Numbered from the stretch's first letter, positions 20,354-29,208 are shown. The stretch is DNA of 34,175 nt from Actinomycetota bacterium (GCA_019348355.1 JAHWJP010000012.1:1-34175), one strand, 5' to 3'. The notes: a model not told the origin generated them from the sequence alone. Made by a program: numbers and translations.

Positions 20354-21544
20354 GTGCAGATCCCGTTCCACTCCTCGCCGAGCTCGAGCCTCGGCATCGA
20401 GTGGGAGCTCCAGCTGGTCGACCGGGACACCCGCCAGCTCACGAGTGGCGCAGCCGAGATCCTGCGGGAGCTCGCTCCGGACGGCGAACACGCCACCGCC
20501 AAGCACGAGCTGCTGCAGTCGACGGTCGAGATCATCACCGGGGTGTGTTCCACGGTGCGGGAGGCGACGGCCGACCTGGCGGCCACGATCGCACTGGTCC
20601 AGCCGTTCGCGACTGCCCGTGGCCTCGGCCTGATGTGCGCGGGGACGCACCCGGTGACCCACTGGCAGACGCAGCAGATCAGCGTCAACCCCCGCTACGC
20701 CAAGCTCGTCGACGACATGCAGTGGCTCGCCCGGCGGCTGCAGATCTTCGGTGTCCATGTGCACGTCGGGGTCCGCTCGCCCGACAAGGCGATGGCGATG
20801 GTCAACGCGCTGTCGGCCTACATCCCGCACTTCCTCGCGCTGACGGCCTCCTCGCCATACTGGAAGGGCGGCGACACCGGCCTCGCGTCGGCGCGGTCGA
20901 AGATCTTCGAGGGGCTCCCCACCGCCGGCCTGCCCCAGCAGCTGACCGACTGGGCGGAGTTCGAGGGTTACATGGCCACGCTCATCCGTACCGGCACGAT
21001 CGAGTCCATCAAGGAGGTCTGGTGGGACATCCGGCCGCACCCGACCTACGGCACGGTGGAACTGCGGATCGCCGACGGTCTGCCCACGATCGCCGAAGTC
21101 GGCATGGTCGCCGCGCTGTCGCAGTGCCTCGTCGACACGTTCGACCGCGAGATCGACAAGGGCTACACCCTGCCGGTCCCGAAGCGCTGGGTGCTGCAGG
21201 AGAACAAGTGGCGCGCGGCGCGCTACGGCCTTTCCGCCGACATCATCGTGGGTGAGGACGGCGTACGGCCGGTGCGCGCGGCTCTGCGCGAGCTCGCCCA
21301 GGATCTGCGCCCGGCCGCGGAACGGCTCGGCTGCCTCGAGGAGCTGGCGATGATCGACCGGGTGCTCGACGGCGGCGCCTCCTACCAGCGACAGCGAGCC
21401 GTGGCCGCCGCGAGCGGCGGGGACCTGAGCGCCGTCGTCGACAGCCTGCTCGAGGAGTTCGAGGCCGGCAGCCCGATCTACCTGCCCGTACACCCGCCTG
21501 CTGCGGTCGTCGGTGGCCAGGGTGTGGCCGGAGCGTCGACATGA
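20354..21544 (+). CDS. GCS2-family carboxylate-amine ligase (YbdK/EgtA-like glutamate-cysteine ligase)
   Basis: The 396-residue protein belongs to the ATP-grasp-like glutamate-cysteine ligase 2 family, which joins a gamma-carboxylate (usually of glutamate) to an amine such as cysteine. It begins FHSSPSSSLGIEWELQLVD, the family's substrate-site strand (GIEWELQLVD), and continues with AKHELLQSTVEIITG, GVHVHVGV, and the segment WWDIRPHPTYGTVELRIAD, all conserved landmarks. The true substrate is uncertain: many YbdK-type proteins have weak cysteine activity. The start is GTG at 20354, 6 nt after GGAGAGG. Its stop overlaps the start of the M20 amidohydrolase (ATGA), linking the two. Confidence 0.88.
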   Translation: MQIPFHSSPSSSLGIEWELQLVDRDTRQLTSGAAEILRELAPDGEHATAKHELLQSTVEIITGVCSTVREATADLAATIALVQPFATARGLGLMCAGTHPVTHWQTQQISVNPRYAKLVDDMQWLARRLQIFGVHVHVGVRSPDKAMAMVNALSAYIPHFLALTASSPYWKGGDTGLASARSKIFEGLPTAGLPQQLTDWAEFEGYMATLIRTGTIESIKEVWWDIRPHPTYGTVELRIADGLPTIAEVGMVAALSQCLVDTFDREIDKGYTLPVPKRWVLQENKWRAARYGLSADIIVGEDGVRPVRAALRELAQDLRPAAERLGCLEELAMIDRVLDGGASYQRQRAVAAASGGDLSAVVDSLLEEFEAGSPIYLPVHPPAAVVGGQGVAGAST

Positions 21545-22725
21545 CCGCTCGGCCGCCGAGCAGCCCGCTCGCCGACGCCTGGCTGGTCGAGCACGGCGCC
21601 GACCTCGTCGCCCTGCGCCGGGACCTGCACGCCCACCCCGAACTCGGCCACTCGGAGCACCGCACCACCGCCCTGCTGGTCGAGCGGCTGACCGCCGCCG
21701 GCCTGTCGCCGAAAGTGCTGAGCACCGGCACCGGTCTGGTCTGCGACGTCGGGTCCGGCGACGGGCCGATCGTGATGCTGCGCGCCGACATCGACGCCCT
21801 GCCGCTCGACGACGAGAAGACCGTGCCCTACCGGTCGACGGTGCCGGGCAGTTGCCATGCCTGTGGTCATGACGTACACACGGCCGCCGTGCTCGGCGCC
21901 GGGTTGGCCCTGGCACAGGGCGGTTTCGAGGGGACCGTCCGCCTGGTGTTCCAGCCGGCCGAGGAGCTGATGCCCGGCGGCGCGCTCGTCGTTCTCGCGG
22001 ACGGCTGGCTCGAAGGGGTGGGCAGCGCCTTCGCGCTGCACTGCGACCCGGCGCTGGACGTCGGCCTGGTGGGGCTCAAGGCAGGCGCCATCACCGCCGC
22101 CTCGGACGCGCTGCAGATCGTGCTCACAGGTCCGGGGGGGCACACCTCACGGCCGCAGAACACCGTCGACCTGGTGCACACGCTGGCGAGTGTCGCGACC
22201 GGGCTGCCGCAGGCGCTGTCCCGGCTGGTCGATCCGCGGGCCGGGCTCTGCCTGGTCTGGGGTCACATGGCGGCGGGCGTCGCCGGCAATGCCATCCCCC
22301 GCTCGGGAACCCTGAAGGGCACCTTGCGCGTGCTCGACAAGGACGCCTGGGGGCGCGCCCCGGAGCTGGTCGAGCGTCTCGTCGGCGAGCTGGTCGCGCC
22401 CTACGGTGCCGAGGCCCAGGTTCACTACACGCGCGGGGTCCCGCCGGTCGTCAACGACGCCTCGGCCAATGCGCTGCTGACCGCGGCCGTACGGATGGCG
22501 CTCGGACCGGGCGCCGCCGTGCCGACGCTGCAGTCGCTCGGCGGCGAGGACTTCGCGTGGTATCTCGACCGGGTGCCCGGCGCCATGGCACGGCTCGGCG
22601 TACGACCGCCCGGGCAGCAGCACCCGCATGACCTGCACCAGGGCGCCTTCGACGTCGACGAGTCCGCGCTGGCCGTCGCGGTGCGGGTGCTGGTCGGGGT
22701 GGCGCTCGGCGCGCTGTCCGCCTGA
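21541..22725 (+). CDS. M20-family metal-dependent amidohydrolase
   Basis: The 394-residue protein is an M20D-type amidohydrolase related to hippurate and IAA-amino-acid hydrolases, cleaving an acyl or aminoacyl amide bond with a di-metal centre. Motifs are RRDLHAHPELG near residue 30, the metal-binding CHACGHDVH (105-113), FQPAEE (138-142), GGHTSRPQ, and LGGEDFAWY toward the C-terminus. No signal peptide is visible, so it should be cytoplasmic. The ATG overlaps the ligase stop, implying joint translation; a ligase and a hydrolase of amide bonds in one operon suggests linked amide or gamma-glutamyl chemistry (inference). The EamA transporter starts 5 nt after its stop. Confidence 0.92.
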   Translation: MTARPPSSPLADAWLVEHGADLVALRRDLHAHPELGHSEHRTTALLVERLTAAGLSPKVLSTGTGLVCDVGSGDGPIVMLRADIDALPLDDEKTVPYRSTVPGSCHACGHDVHTAAVLGAGLALAQGGFEGTVRLVFQPAEELMPGGALVVLADGWLEGVGSAFALHCDPALDVGLVGLKAGAITAASDALQIVLTGPGGHTSRPQNTVDLVHTLASVATGLPQALSRLVDPRAGLCLVWGHMAAGVAGNAIPRSGTLKGTLRVLDKDAWGRAPELVERLVGELVAPYGAEAQVHYTRGVPPVVNDASANALLTAAVRMALGPGAAVPTLQSLGGEDFAWYLDRVPGAMARLGVRPPGQQHPHDLHQGAFDVDESALAVAVRVLVGVALGALSA

Positions 22726-22730
22726 GTCCG

Positions 22731-23699
22731 GTGCCGCCGCCGGCCTGGAAGGTGTGGACTGCCCTCGGCCTGGTCTATGTGTTCTGGGGCTCCACCTACC
22801 TGGCGATCCGCTACGTCGTGGAGACACTGCCGCCGTTGCTGTCAGCGAGCCTGCGCTTCGCCGTCGCGGGGGCGCTGCTGGCGGCCTACCTCGCTGTGCG
22901 CCGTGGCCGCAGCAGCTTTCGGGCGACCCGGCGCCAGCTGCTCGGTGCGGCGGCGGTGGGTGTGCTGCTGCTGCTCGGGGGCAACGGCCTCGTCACCATC
23001 GCCGAGCAGCGCGAGCTGCCCTCCGGGCTCGCGGCACTGCTCATCGCGGCGGTACCGCTGTGGGTGGTCCTGCTGCGGGTCGCCGGCGGCGACCGCCCCG
23101 CACCCCGCACCCTGCTCGGCGTCGCCATCGGCTTCGCCGGCGTCGCCCTGCTGCTGCTGCCGGGCGCCCGGCCGGAAGGTGTGCCGCTGCTGCCCGCGGT
23201 GCTCGTCGTCGGCGCGGGCGTCCTGTGGTCGATCGGCTCCTATGCCGCGACCCGGCTGGACCTGCCCGGCGATGCGTTGCTCACGACCGTCGTCCAGATG
23301 GTCGGCGGCAGCGTCTCGCTCGCTGCGGCCGGGCTTTTGCGAGGCGAGTCCCCAGCGCCCGCAGAGGTCAGCATGACCTCGGTGCTGGCTCTGGCGTACC
23401 TCGTGGTCTTCGGCTCGCTGGTGGCCTTCACGGCCTACAGCTGGCTGCTCGGCGTCGCACCGGTGTCGCAGGTCTCCACCTACGCGTACGTGAACCCGGT
23501 GGTCGCCGTCCTGCTCGGCGCCGTCATCGCGGGTGAGGCGGTCGAGGCGGTGACCGTGCTCGGCGGGGCCGTCACCGTGCTGGCCGTTGCGGTGGTCGTG
23601 TCGGAGGAGGGTCGCCGACGCCGGTCCACGCCGCTCGAGGTGCCGGCCGATGCGCCTACGGTCCGGTCGAGCGGCAGGGACGGTTCCGCAGCTCCGTGA
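22731..23699 (+). CDS. EamA-family (DMT) transporter
   Basis: The 322-residue protein has ten hydrophobic segments in two EamA repeats. It opens with the signature WTALGLVYVFWGSTYLAIRYV, and the second repeat ends with VSTYAYVNPVVAVLLGAVIAGE, typical of amino-acid or metabolite exporters such as RhaT/YdcZ relatives. Substrate cannot be read from sequence. GTG at 22731, 5 nt after the amidohydrolase stop, makes it the third gene of the ligase-amidohydrolase-transporter group. A hydrophilic C-terminal tail of about 35 residues follows the last helix. Its last 44 nt overlap the convergent cyclotransferase gene. Confidence 0.9.
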   Translation: MPPPAWKVWTALGLVYVFWGSTYLAIRYVVETLPPLLSASLRFAVAGALLAAYLAVRRGRSSFRATRRQLLGAAAVGVLLLLGGNGLVTIAEQRELPSGLAALLIAAVPLWVVLLRVAGGDRPAPRTLLGVAIGFAGVALLLLPGARPEGVPLLPAVLVVGAGVLWSIGSYAATRLDLPGDALLTTVVQMVGGSVSLAAAGLLRGESPAPAEVSMTSVLALAYLVVFGSLVAFTAYSWLLGVAPVSQVSTYAYVNPVVAVLLGAVIAGEAVEAVTVLGGAVTVLAVAVVVSEEGRRRRSTPLEVPADAPTVRSSGRDGSAAP

Positions 23700-24108
23700 C
23701 GTAGTCGTCCGGTGCGCCGGCCGCCTCCGCGGCGTCGGCGAGCTGACCGAGATAGCGGGCGGAGGGCAGTCCGCCCTCGTAGCCGTCGAGAACGTAGACC
23801 CAGCAGAGCTTGTCGCCGTCGAGGGTGTGCACGCGCACCCGCAGCTTGCGGTAGATGTCGCGGTCGGCGCCCTCCCAGGCGTCGAGCTCCGCAGCATCGG
23901 CGTCGGTCATGTCGTAGATGCCGACGAACACGTGCTCGCCGGGCGCCTGGACGAGCGTCGACAGCGAGCCCTCCCACCCGAGGTCCTCACCGCCGAAGGT
24001 CAGCCGCCAGCCCTCGAGCCAGCCGGTCCCCGCGACCGGGGAGTGGGGGCAGCGCATGTGCATCTGGGCGGGATCCAGGTTGCTGCCGTACGCCGCGTAG
24101 AGCGCCAT
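23656..24108 (-). CDS. Gamma-glutamylcyclotransferase-family protein
   Basis: The 150-residue protein has the family's YGSNL substrate loop (residues 7-11), LFGGEDLGWEGSLSTL-like sheet residues and the conserved acidic WEGADRDIYRKL segment, whose Glu is the expected catalytic base. Members release 5-oxoproline from gamma-glutamyl amides. The ATG at 24108 is preferred to the TTG three codons earlier because TAGGGT lies 8 nt upstream and the protein then starts right at the first strand (ALYAAYGSNL). It converges on the EamA gene, overlapping it by 44 nt, and stands beside a GCS2-type ligase two genes away. Confidence 0.85.
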   Translation of the reverse strand: MALYAAYGSNLDPAQMHMRCPHSPVAGTGWLEGWRLTFGGEDLGWEGSLSTLVQAPGEHVFVGIYDMTDADAAELDAWEGADRDIYRKLRVRVHTLDGDKLCWVYVLDGYEGGLPSARYLGQLADAAEAAGAPDDYVTELRNRPCRSTGP

Positions 24109-24116
24109 GGCGCGCA

Positions 24117-24122
24117 ACCCTA
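24117..24122 (-). promoter_or_regulatory. -10 box of the cyclotransferase gene (TAGGGT)
   Basis: TAGGGT is followed by 8 nt and the ATG at 24108. It lies in the 27-nt gap behind the superoxide dismutase stop, so the gene can be transcribed separately. Confidence 0.45.
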
Positions 24123-24135
24123 CCGAGGCAGCAGG

Positions 24136-24711
24136 TCAGCCCTCGAGAACGGCGCAGGCGACGCGGCTCCCGGCATCACCGGTCTTCTTCGTGGTGTCGT
24201 CGAGGGTCGTCGTGTAGCGGTCCGGTACGTTGCCGAAGTTGTCGGGCATCTCGTGGATCATGATGGCGCTGCCATCGTCGTCGAGCACATCTGCTCGGGT
24301 CAGCCGGTCGCTGGTGGCGACGAGTTCGGCGCTGCCGTCCTCCTGCACGAGCAGGCTCGGCAGGTCGCCGTCGTGGTCGCCGTGTGACTGACCCTCCTTC
24401 GCCAGATGGCCCTCGGCGGACAGGAAAGCGCCCTTCGTCTCGGGCTTGGCCGGGTCCGCGCTGTCCGGCTCGCACACCCCGGTCTTGTGGACGTGGAAGC
24501 CGTGCAGGCCGGGGGCCAGCCCGGTCGCCTTCACGGTCACCGTCGCCGCCTTGTCGTCGAAGGCGATGGTGACGGTGCCCTTCCCGGTGCCGTTCGCGTC
24601 CACGAGCGGTGCGGTCATTCCTTCGCCGGCTGCCTCGGGGTCGTTTCCGCCGCAGGCGGCGAGCGTGGTGGCGGCCAGGAGCGTCAGGGCGGCGGTGCGC
24701 AGGCGAGGCAT
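24136..24711 (-). CDS. sodC: Cu/Zn superoxide dismutase, lipoprotein
   Basis: This enzyme dismutates superoxide outside the cytoplasmic membrane. The 191-residue protein has a lipoprotein signal ending in LAAC (Cys20), then the SOD fold. Metal ligands appear in HGFHVHKTG (two Cu His), GDHDGDLPSL (Zn His and Asp) and IMIHEMPDNFGN (Cu His). The Cys of GVCEP and of GSRVACAVL would form the usual disulfide, and the Arg in GSRVAC is the active-site Arg. The ATG at 24711 is chosen over that at 24720 because GATAAT lies exactly 7 nt upstream. Divergent from the quinone reductase gene, it could share oxidative-stress control, which is not shown by sequence. Confidence 0.93.
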   Translation of the reverse strand: MPRLRTAALTLLAATTLAACGGNDPEAAGEGMTAPLVDANGTGKGTVTIAFDDKAATVTVKATGLAPGLHGFHVHKTGVCEPDSADPAKPETKGAFLSAEGHLAKEGQSHGDHDGDLPSLLVQEDGSAELVATSDRLTRADVLDDDGSAIMIHEMPDNFGNVPDRYTTTLDDTTKKTGDAGSRVACAVLEG

Positions 24712-24718
24712 GTGACGC

Positions 24719-24724
24719 ATTATC
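24719..24724 (-). promoter_or_regulatory. -10 box of sodC (GATAAT)
   Basis: GATAAT, five of six matches to TATAAT, is followed by 7 nt and the sodC ATG at 24711, arguing for a leaderless message and against the upstream in-frame ATG at 24720. Confidence 0.55.
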
Positions 24725-24761
24725 CAGGTTCGGTCCGGTACGCGGTGCGCGGGGTGTGCTG

Positions 24762-24767
24762 GACACT
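24762..24767 (+). promoter_or_regulatory. -10-like box of the quinone reductase gene (GACACT)
   Basis: GACACT lies 6 nt before the ATG at 24774. The hexamer is identical to that before the SCO4848-type gene. It is a weak match to consensus. Confidence 0.35.
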
Positions 24768-24773
24768 GGTCGG

Positions 24774-26147
24774 ATGACGCGCATCGCCATCGTCGGGGCA
24801 GGACCTGCGGGTTACGAGGCCGCGCTGGTCGCCGTCGAGCTGGGCGCGCAGGTGAGTCTCGTCGACCGTGACGGTGTCGGCGGGCAGTGTGTGCTGTCGG
24901 ACTGCGTGCCGTCCAAGACGTTCATCGCGACGAGCGAGGCGATGACCTCGCTTGCCTCGGCCGACCGGCTGGGCGTGCACGCGACGGGAGAGGTCACGAC
25001 GGCCGTGGAGGAGGTGCACGCGCGCGTCAAGGCGCTGGCCCTCGCCCAGTCGGCAGACATCGGCCGGCGGCTGCTGCGCGAAGGGGTGACGGTGCTGGCC
25101 GGCTCTGCGCGGTTCACCGGACCGCACGCGCTCGAGGTGACGACGACCGACGGCGGTCGGCAGACGCTCGAGGCGGACGTGGTGCTGATCGCGACGGGCG
25201 CGTCCCCGCGGGTCCTGCCCGGCGCCGAGCCGGACGTGGAGCGCATCTTGAACTGGCGGCAGCTCTACGACCTGCCGCAGCTGCCCGAACACCTGGTCGT
25301 CATCGGCTCGGGCGTGACCGGGGCGGAGTTCGCTCACGCCTACCTCGCCGTCGGATCGAGGGTCACGCTCGTGTCAAGCCGCGAGCGCGTGCTGCCCGCC
25401 GAGGACGGCGACGCCGCCGAGCTGCTGCAGCAGGTCTTCGAGCGGCGCGGCATGGACATCCGCCGTGGGCGAGCCGCGCGCGTCGAACGGGTGGCCGGCG
25501 GGGTCCGCGTCCACCTGACCGACGGCACGTGCGTCGAGGGCTCGCACGCGCTGCTGACCGTCGGCTCGGTGCCCAACACCTCGGGCATGGGTCTGGCCGA
25601 GGCTGGGATAGCACTGACAGAAGCGGGATTCGTACGCGTGGACCGCGTCTCCCGCACCAACGTCCCAGGGGTGTACGCCGCCGGCGACTGCACCGGCGTG
25701 CTGATGCTCGCCTCCGTCGCCGCCATGCAGGGGCGCATTGCGATGTGGCATGCGCTCGGCGAAGCGGTGGCTCCGTTGCGGCTCGGCACCGTCGCGGCCA
25801 ACGTCTTCACCGATCCCCAAGTGGCCTCCGTCGGGGTGACGCAGGAGCAGGTGGAGTCCGGCGCCGTCGCGGCGCAGACGGTGACGCTGCCGCTCGCCAC
25901 CAACGCCCGCGCCAAGATGCAGGGCATCACCGACGGCTTCGTGAAGTTCTTCAGCCGGCCGGGCACGGGCACAGTGCTCGGTGGGGTCGTCGTCGCGCCG
26001 AACGCCAGCGAGCTCATCCTGTCGATGTCGCTGGCGGTGCAGCATGCGCTGACGGTCGACCAGGTGGCGCACACCTTCGCCATCTATCCGTCGCTGTCCG
26101 GGTCGATCGCCGAGGCCGCCCGCCAGCTGATGCTGCACGAGGGCTGA
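24774..26147 (+). CDS. lpdA: NAD(P)H-quinone dehydrogenase, LpdA-type flavoprotein disulfide reductase relative
   Basis: The 457-residue protein has the fold of lipoamide dehydrogenase: FAD motif IAIVGAGPAGYEAAL at the N-terminus, NAD-binding VVIGSGVTGAEFAHAY in the middle, the second FAD motif GVYAAGDCTGVLMLASVAAMQGR, and a dimerisation domain. It differs from true lipoamide dehydrogenases at the C-terminus, where the His-Glu dyad (HAHPTLSE-like) is replaced by FAIYPSLSGS. This matches the M. tuberculosis LpdA (Rv3303c) group, which reduces quinones. The active-site region GGQCVLSDCVPSKTF keeps two cysteines (39 and 44), whereas my recollection is that Rv3303c has only one. The gene symbol follows that family. 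It diverges from sodC and converges on the carboxylase alpha gene. Confidence 0.88.
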   Translation: MTRIAIVGAGPAGYEAALVAVELGAQVSLVDRDGVGGQCVLSDCVPSKTFIATSEAMTSLASADRLGVHATGEVTTAVEEVHARVKALALAQSADIGRRLLREGVTVLAGSARFTGPHALEVTTTDGGRQTLEADVVLIATGASPRVLPGAEPDVERILNWRQLYDLPQLPEHLVVIGSGVTGAEFAHAYLAVGSRVTLVSSRERVLPAEDGDAAELLQQVFERRGMDIRRGRAARVERVAGGVRVHLTDGTCVEGSHALLTVGSVPNTSGMGLAEAGIALTEAGFVRVDRVSRTNVPGVYAAGDCTGVLMLASVAAMQGRIAMWHALGEAVAPLRLGTVAANVFTDPQVASVGVTQEQVESGAVAAQTVTLPLATNARAKMQGITDGFVKFFSRPGTGTVLGGVVVAPNASELILSMSLAVQHALTVDQVAHTFAIYPSLSGSIAEAARQLMLHEG

Positions 26148-26169
26148 GCCCGGATCAGTCCTTCGCCCA

Positions 26170-27939
26170 TCACTCCTTGATGGTGCATAGCGCGGCGCCG
26201 CTGGTGACGACCTCACCCACCGCCGACACGAAATCGGTTATGGTGCCGGCCTTGTGGGCGTTGATCGGCTGCTCCATCTTCATGGCCTCCAGCACGACGA
26301 CCAGGTCGCCCGCGGCGACCGTCGCGCCCTCCTCGACGGCGACCTTGACGATGGTGCCCTGCATCGGCGAGGTGAGGGTGTCGCCGGAGACCGGTGGACC
26401 GGCGGCCTTCTTGGTCGCCCGCGGCGCTTCCTTCTTGCTGGCCGGTGCTGGGCCCGCGCCGCCCGACGAGGCGCCGAAGCTGGCGGGCAGCGTGACCTCG
26501 AGCCGGCGCCCGTCGACCTCGACCGTCAATGTCTGCCGCGGCTCGCTGCCCGCCGCCAGGTCGCCACCGTCGGCATAGGGCTCGATGTCGTTCTCGAACT
26601 CGGTCTCGATCCAGCGGTTGTGGACGGTGAAGGGCTCTGACTCCGAGGCAGGCGCGAAAGCGGGATCGCGAACCACCTTCCGGTGGAAGGGGAGCAGCGT
26701 CGCCATTCCCTCCACCTGCATGTCGTCGAGCGCGCGGCGGGAGCGCTCGAGCGCCTCGGTGCGGGTGGCCCCGGTCACGATGAGCTTGGCCAGGAGCGAG
26801 TCGAAGGCGCCGCCGATGACCGAGCCCGACTCGACGCCGGTGTCCACCCGGACCCCTGGACCGGACGGCGGGCGGAACGTCCGCACGACGCCCGGTGCGG
26901 GCAGGAAACCCCGGCCGGCGTCCTCGCCGTTGATCCGGAACTCGAAGGCGTGGCCGCGTGGCTCGGGATCGGGAAAGGACAGCTCGAGCCCGTCGGCGAT
27001 GCGGAACTGCTCACGCACGAGGTCGACACCGGTGACCTGCTCGGTGACCGGGTGCTCCACCTGCAGTCGGGTGTTGACCTCGAGAAAGGAGATCATCCCG
27101 TCCTGGGCGACGAGAAACTCGCAGGTTCCGGCGCCGACGTAGCCGGCTTCGAGCATGATCTTCTTCGAGGCGTCGTAGAGCTGCTCGCGCTGCTCGTCGG
27201 TGAGGAATGGGGCGGGCGCCTCCTCGATCACCTTCTGGTAGCGGCGCTGCAGCGAGCAGTCGCGGGTGCCCACCACCACGACGTTGCCGTGGCTGTCGGC
27301 GAGCACCTGGGTCTCGACATGGCGCGGCTTGTCGAGGTAGCGCTCGACGAAGCACTCACCACGTCCGAAGGCGGCGACCGCCTCGCGGACCGCCGACTCG
27401 TACAGCTCCTCGATCTCCTCGTCCTTGCGGGCGATCTTCAGACCGCGCCCGCCGCCGCCGAACGCCGCTTTGATGGCGACGGGCAGGCCGTGCTCGGCGA
27501 CAAAGGAGCGGACCTCGTCGACGCCCTTCACCGGATCGGCCGTGCCGGGCGCGAGCGGGGCGCCGATCCGCAGGGCGATGTGGCGTGCGGTCGTCTTGTC
27601 GCCGAGCGCGGCGATGGCCTCCGGTGACGGGCCGATCCAGGTCACACCGGCGTCGAGGACCGCCTGCGCGAAAGCTCCGTTCTCCGAGAGGAATCCGTAA
27701 CCGGGGTGCACCGCGTCGGCACCCGAGTCGGCGAGCGCCTGCAGTACCTTGGCGACCTGCAGGTAGGAGTCACCCGGCGTCGTCCCGCCGAGGGCGAACG
27801 CCTCGTCGGCGACCCGGACGTGCAGCGCCTCGAGGTCGGGCTCGGCGTAGATGGCCACCGACCGCAGGCCGGCGTCGCGGCAGGCGTGGGCGACGCGGAC
27901 CGCGATCTCGCCCCGATTGGCGATCAGGACCTTGTGCAC
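26170..27939 (-). CDS. Acetyl/propionyl-CoA carboxylase alpha subunit (biotin carboxylase plus biotin carrier)
   Basis: This subunit carboxylates its own biotin with ATP and bicarbonate and passes CO2 to the beta subunit. The 589-residue protein starts with the biotin carboxylase domain ([17 protein letters not shown]-grasp [29 protein letters not shown]) and ends with the biotinyl domain, where EAMKMEQP carries the target Lys554. A linker with Ala/Lys-rich sequence separates them. This is the AccA2/AccA3 type of actinobacteria, shared between several carboxylases. The start is GTG at 27939 with GGGAG 8 nt upstream. The beta and epsilon subunits lie about 1.3 kb upstream in the same direction, separated by the beta-propeller gene; the biotin ligase is nearby. 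Confidence 0.96.
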   Translation of the reverse strand: MHKVLIANRGEIAVRVAHACRDAGLRSVAIYAEPDLEALHVRVADEAFALGGTTPGDSYLQVAKVLQALADSGADAVHPGYGFLSENGAFAQAVLDAGVTWIGPSPEAIAALGDKTTARHIALRIGAPLAPGTADPVKGVDEVRSFVAEHGLPVAIKAAFGGGGRGLKIARKDEEIEELYESAVREAVAAFGRGECFVERYLDKPRHVETQVLADSHGNVVVVGTRDCSLQRRYQKVIEEAPAPFLTDEQREQLYDASKKIMLEAGYVGAGTCEFLVAQDGMISFLEVNTRLQVEHPVTEQVTGVDLVREQFRIADGLELSFPDPEPRGHAFEFRINGEDAGRGFLPAPGVVRTFRPPSGPGVRVDTGVESGSVIGGAFDSLLAKLIVTGATRTEALERSRRALDDMQVEGMATLLPFHRKVVRDPAFAPASESEPFTVHNRWIETEFENDIEPYADGGDLAAGSEPRQTLTVEVDGRRLEVTLPASFGASSGGAGPAPASKKEAPRATKKAAGPPVSGDTLTSPMQGTIVKVAVEEGATVAAGDLVVVLEAMKMEQPINAHKAGTITDFVSAVGEVVTSGAALCTIKE

Positions 27940-27975
27940 GTGGCGAACTCCCAGGACGGCGGTACGGGACGTCGC

Positions 27976-27981
27976 AGTCTA
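27976..27981 (-). promoter_or_regulatory. -10 box of the carboxylase alpha gene (TAGACT)
   Basis: TAGACT on the minus strand lies 36 nt before the GTG and would leave a leader of about 30 nt containing GGGAG. A TTGACC at 28002-28007 is 20 nt upstream, longer than ideal for a -35 box. Confidence 0.4.
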
Positions 27982-28003
27982 CGAGTCGCGATCCGGCCGT
28001 CGG

Positions 28004-29185
28004 TCAACGCAGGATGCCAGTGTGCCCCAGTGAGTAACGACCCGGCTGGGGGTAGACGGTGAGGCCGTGCGGCCCCTGACCGACCTCGACGGTGGCGGTG
28101 GTCTGCCCGGTGGTCATGTCGAGGGCGTAGATCTGCGAGCCGTAGCGGGAGGAGAGCCACAGCTTCGTGCCGTCCACGGACAGGTTGCCCATGTCGGGGC
28201 TGGCGCCGCCCGGTAGCTGGTAGGTCGCTCGCACCGTGCGGCTGGCGAGGTCGAGCACCGAGACGCTGCCCGCGCCCCGGTTGGTGACGTAGAGGTCGCG
28301 GCTGTCGCGGCTGGTGTAGAGACCGTGCGCGCCGGTGCCGGTGGGGACGAAGCCGACCTCCGTGAAGCTCGCGGCGTCCAGCACCACGACGCCGTCGCGG
28401 TTCAGATCGGCGATGAAGTAGACCGCGCCGTCCGGCGAGAGCTTGACGTCCTGCGGCTTGCTGCCGCGGGGCAGGTCGAGCGTCCGAGTGATGGCGCGTG
28501 CGGCGGTGTCGACTTCGATCAGCTGCGCGCTGAACTCGCAGCTGGCGACGAAGGTGCGTCCGTCCGCGGAGAAGTCGACGTGGTTGACACCCTTGCAGGG
28601 GGTGGGCAGGGAGGCCCGGAGCTCCATCGTCTCCGGATCCCGGAAGTCGATCCGCCGCAGGCGCTCGGCGATGACGACCGCATCCTTGCCGTCGGGCGTG
28701 AAATAGAGGTTGTACGGGTCGTCGACCTCGATCGTGTCGATCACCTTCCCCGTGGCCGGGTCCATCCGGGTGAGTGTGTTGCTCGAGCTGCTGTTCACCC
28801 ACAGGGTTTTCAGGTCGTAGGACGGCACCACGTGCTGCGGCACGTCGCCCGCCGGATATTCGCCGACGACCGTCGCGGACTTCGCGTCGACCACCGTGAC
28901 GGTGTCCGAGACGCCGTTCGGGACGTAGATGAGCTCGGGGAAGTCCCGCACGGCCGGCGCGAGGCCGTCCCGGGTGGCGGCGTAGACGTCGTCGCCCTGC
29001 AACGGGGGTGGCATGCCGGGCAGCAGGTTCGGCAGGACCGGGGTCGGGGAGGCGGCCGGCGAGGGGCTGGTGGTCGTGCCGCCGGTGGGCCCGGCCAGCG
29101 GCCGTACGGTCGCCGGCGGGGCGCCGCATGCCGTGATGACAGCTGTGATCGTCAGCACCAGTGTGGTGACGTGCCAGGTACGCAT
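28004..29185 (-). CDS. YVTN-type beta-propeller lipoprotein
   Basis: The 393-residue protein has a lipoprotein signal (LVLTITAVITAC, Cys20), a Pro/Thr/Ser linker, and then about seven repeats of roughly 45 residues of the YVTN/surface-antigen propeller type: LIYVPNGVSDTVTVVDAKS, LWVNSSSSNTLTRMDPATG, VYFIADLNRDGVVVLDAAS, LYVTNRGAGSVSVLDLAS, LWLSSRYGSQIYALDMTTG. It should sit on the outer face of the membrane. Such propellers often bind partners or act as redox or metal-linked scaffolds; nothing here identifies a substrate. The ATG at 29185 lies 7 nt behind TACCCT. It separates the alpha subunit gene from the epsilon and beta genes but has its own promoter, so it need not be part of the carboxylase system. 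Confidence 0.88.
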   Translation of the reverse strand: MRTWHVTTLVLTITAVITACGAPPATVRPLAGPTGGTTTSPSPAASPTPVLPNLLPGMPPPLQGDDVYAATRDGLAPAVRDFPELIYVPNGVSDTVTVVDAKSATVVGEYPAGDVPQHVVPSYDLKTLWVNSSSSNTLTRMDPATGKVIDTIEVDDPYNLYFTPDGKDAVVIAERLRRIDFRDPETMELRASLPTPCKGVNHVDFSADGRTFVASCEFSAQLIEVDTAARAITRTLDLPRGSKPQDVKLSPDGAVYFIADLNRDGVVVLDAASFTEVGFVPTGTGAHGLYTSRDSRDLYVTNRGAGSVSVLDLASRTVRATYQLPGGASPDMGNLSVDGTKLWLSSRYGSQIYALDMTTGQTTATVEVGQGPHGLTVYPQPGRYSLGHTGILR

Positions 29186-29192
29186 AGCCTTG

Positions 29193-29198
29193 AGGGTA
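29193..29198 (-). promoter_or_regulatory. -10 box of the beta-propeller gene (TACCCT)
   Basis: TACCCT is followed by 7 nt and ATG 29185. The -35 position (about 29216-29221) falls inside a perfect inverted repeat, which suggests control of this promoter. Confidence 0.55.
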
Positions 29199-29208
29199 TG
29201 CCGGGATG

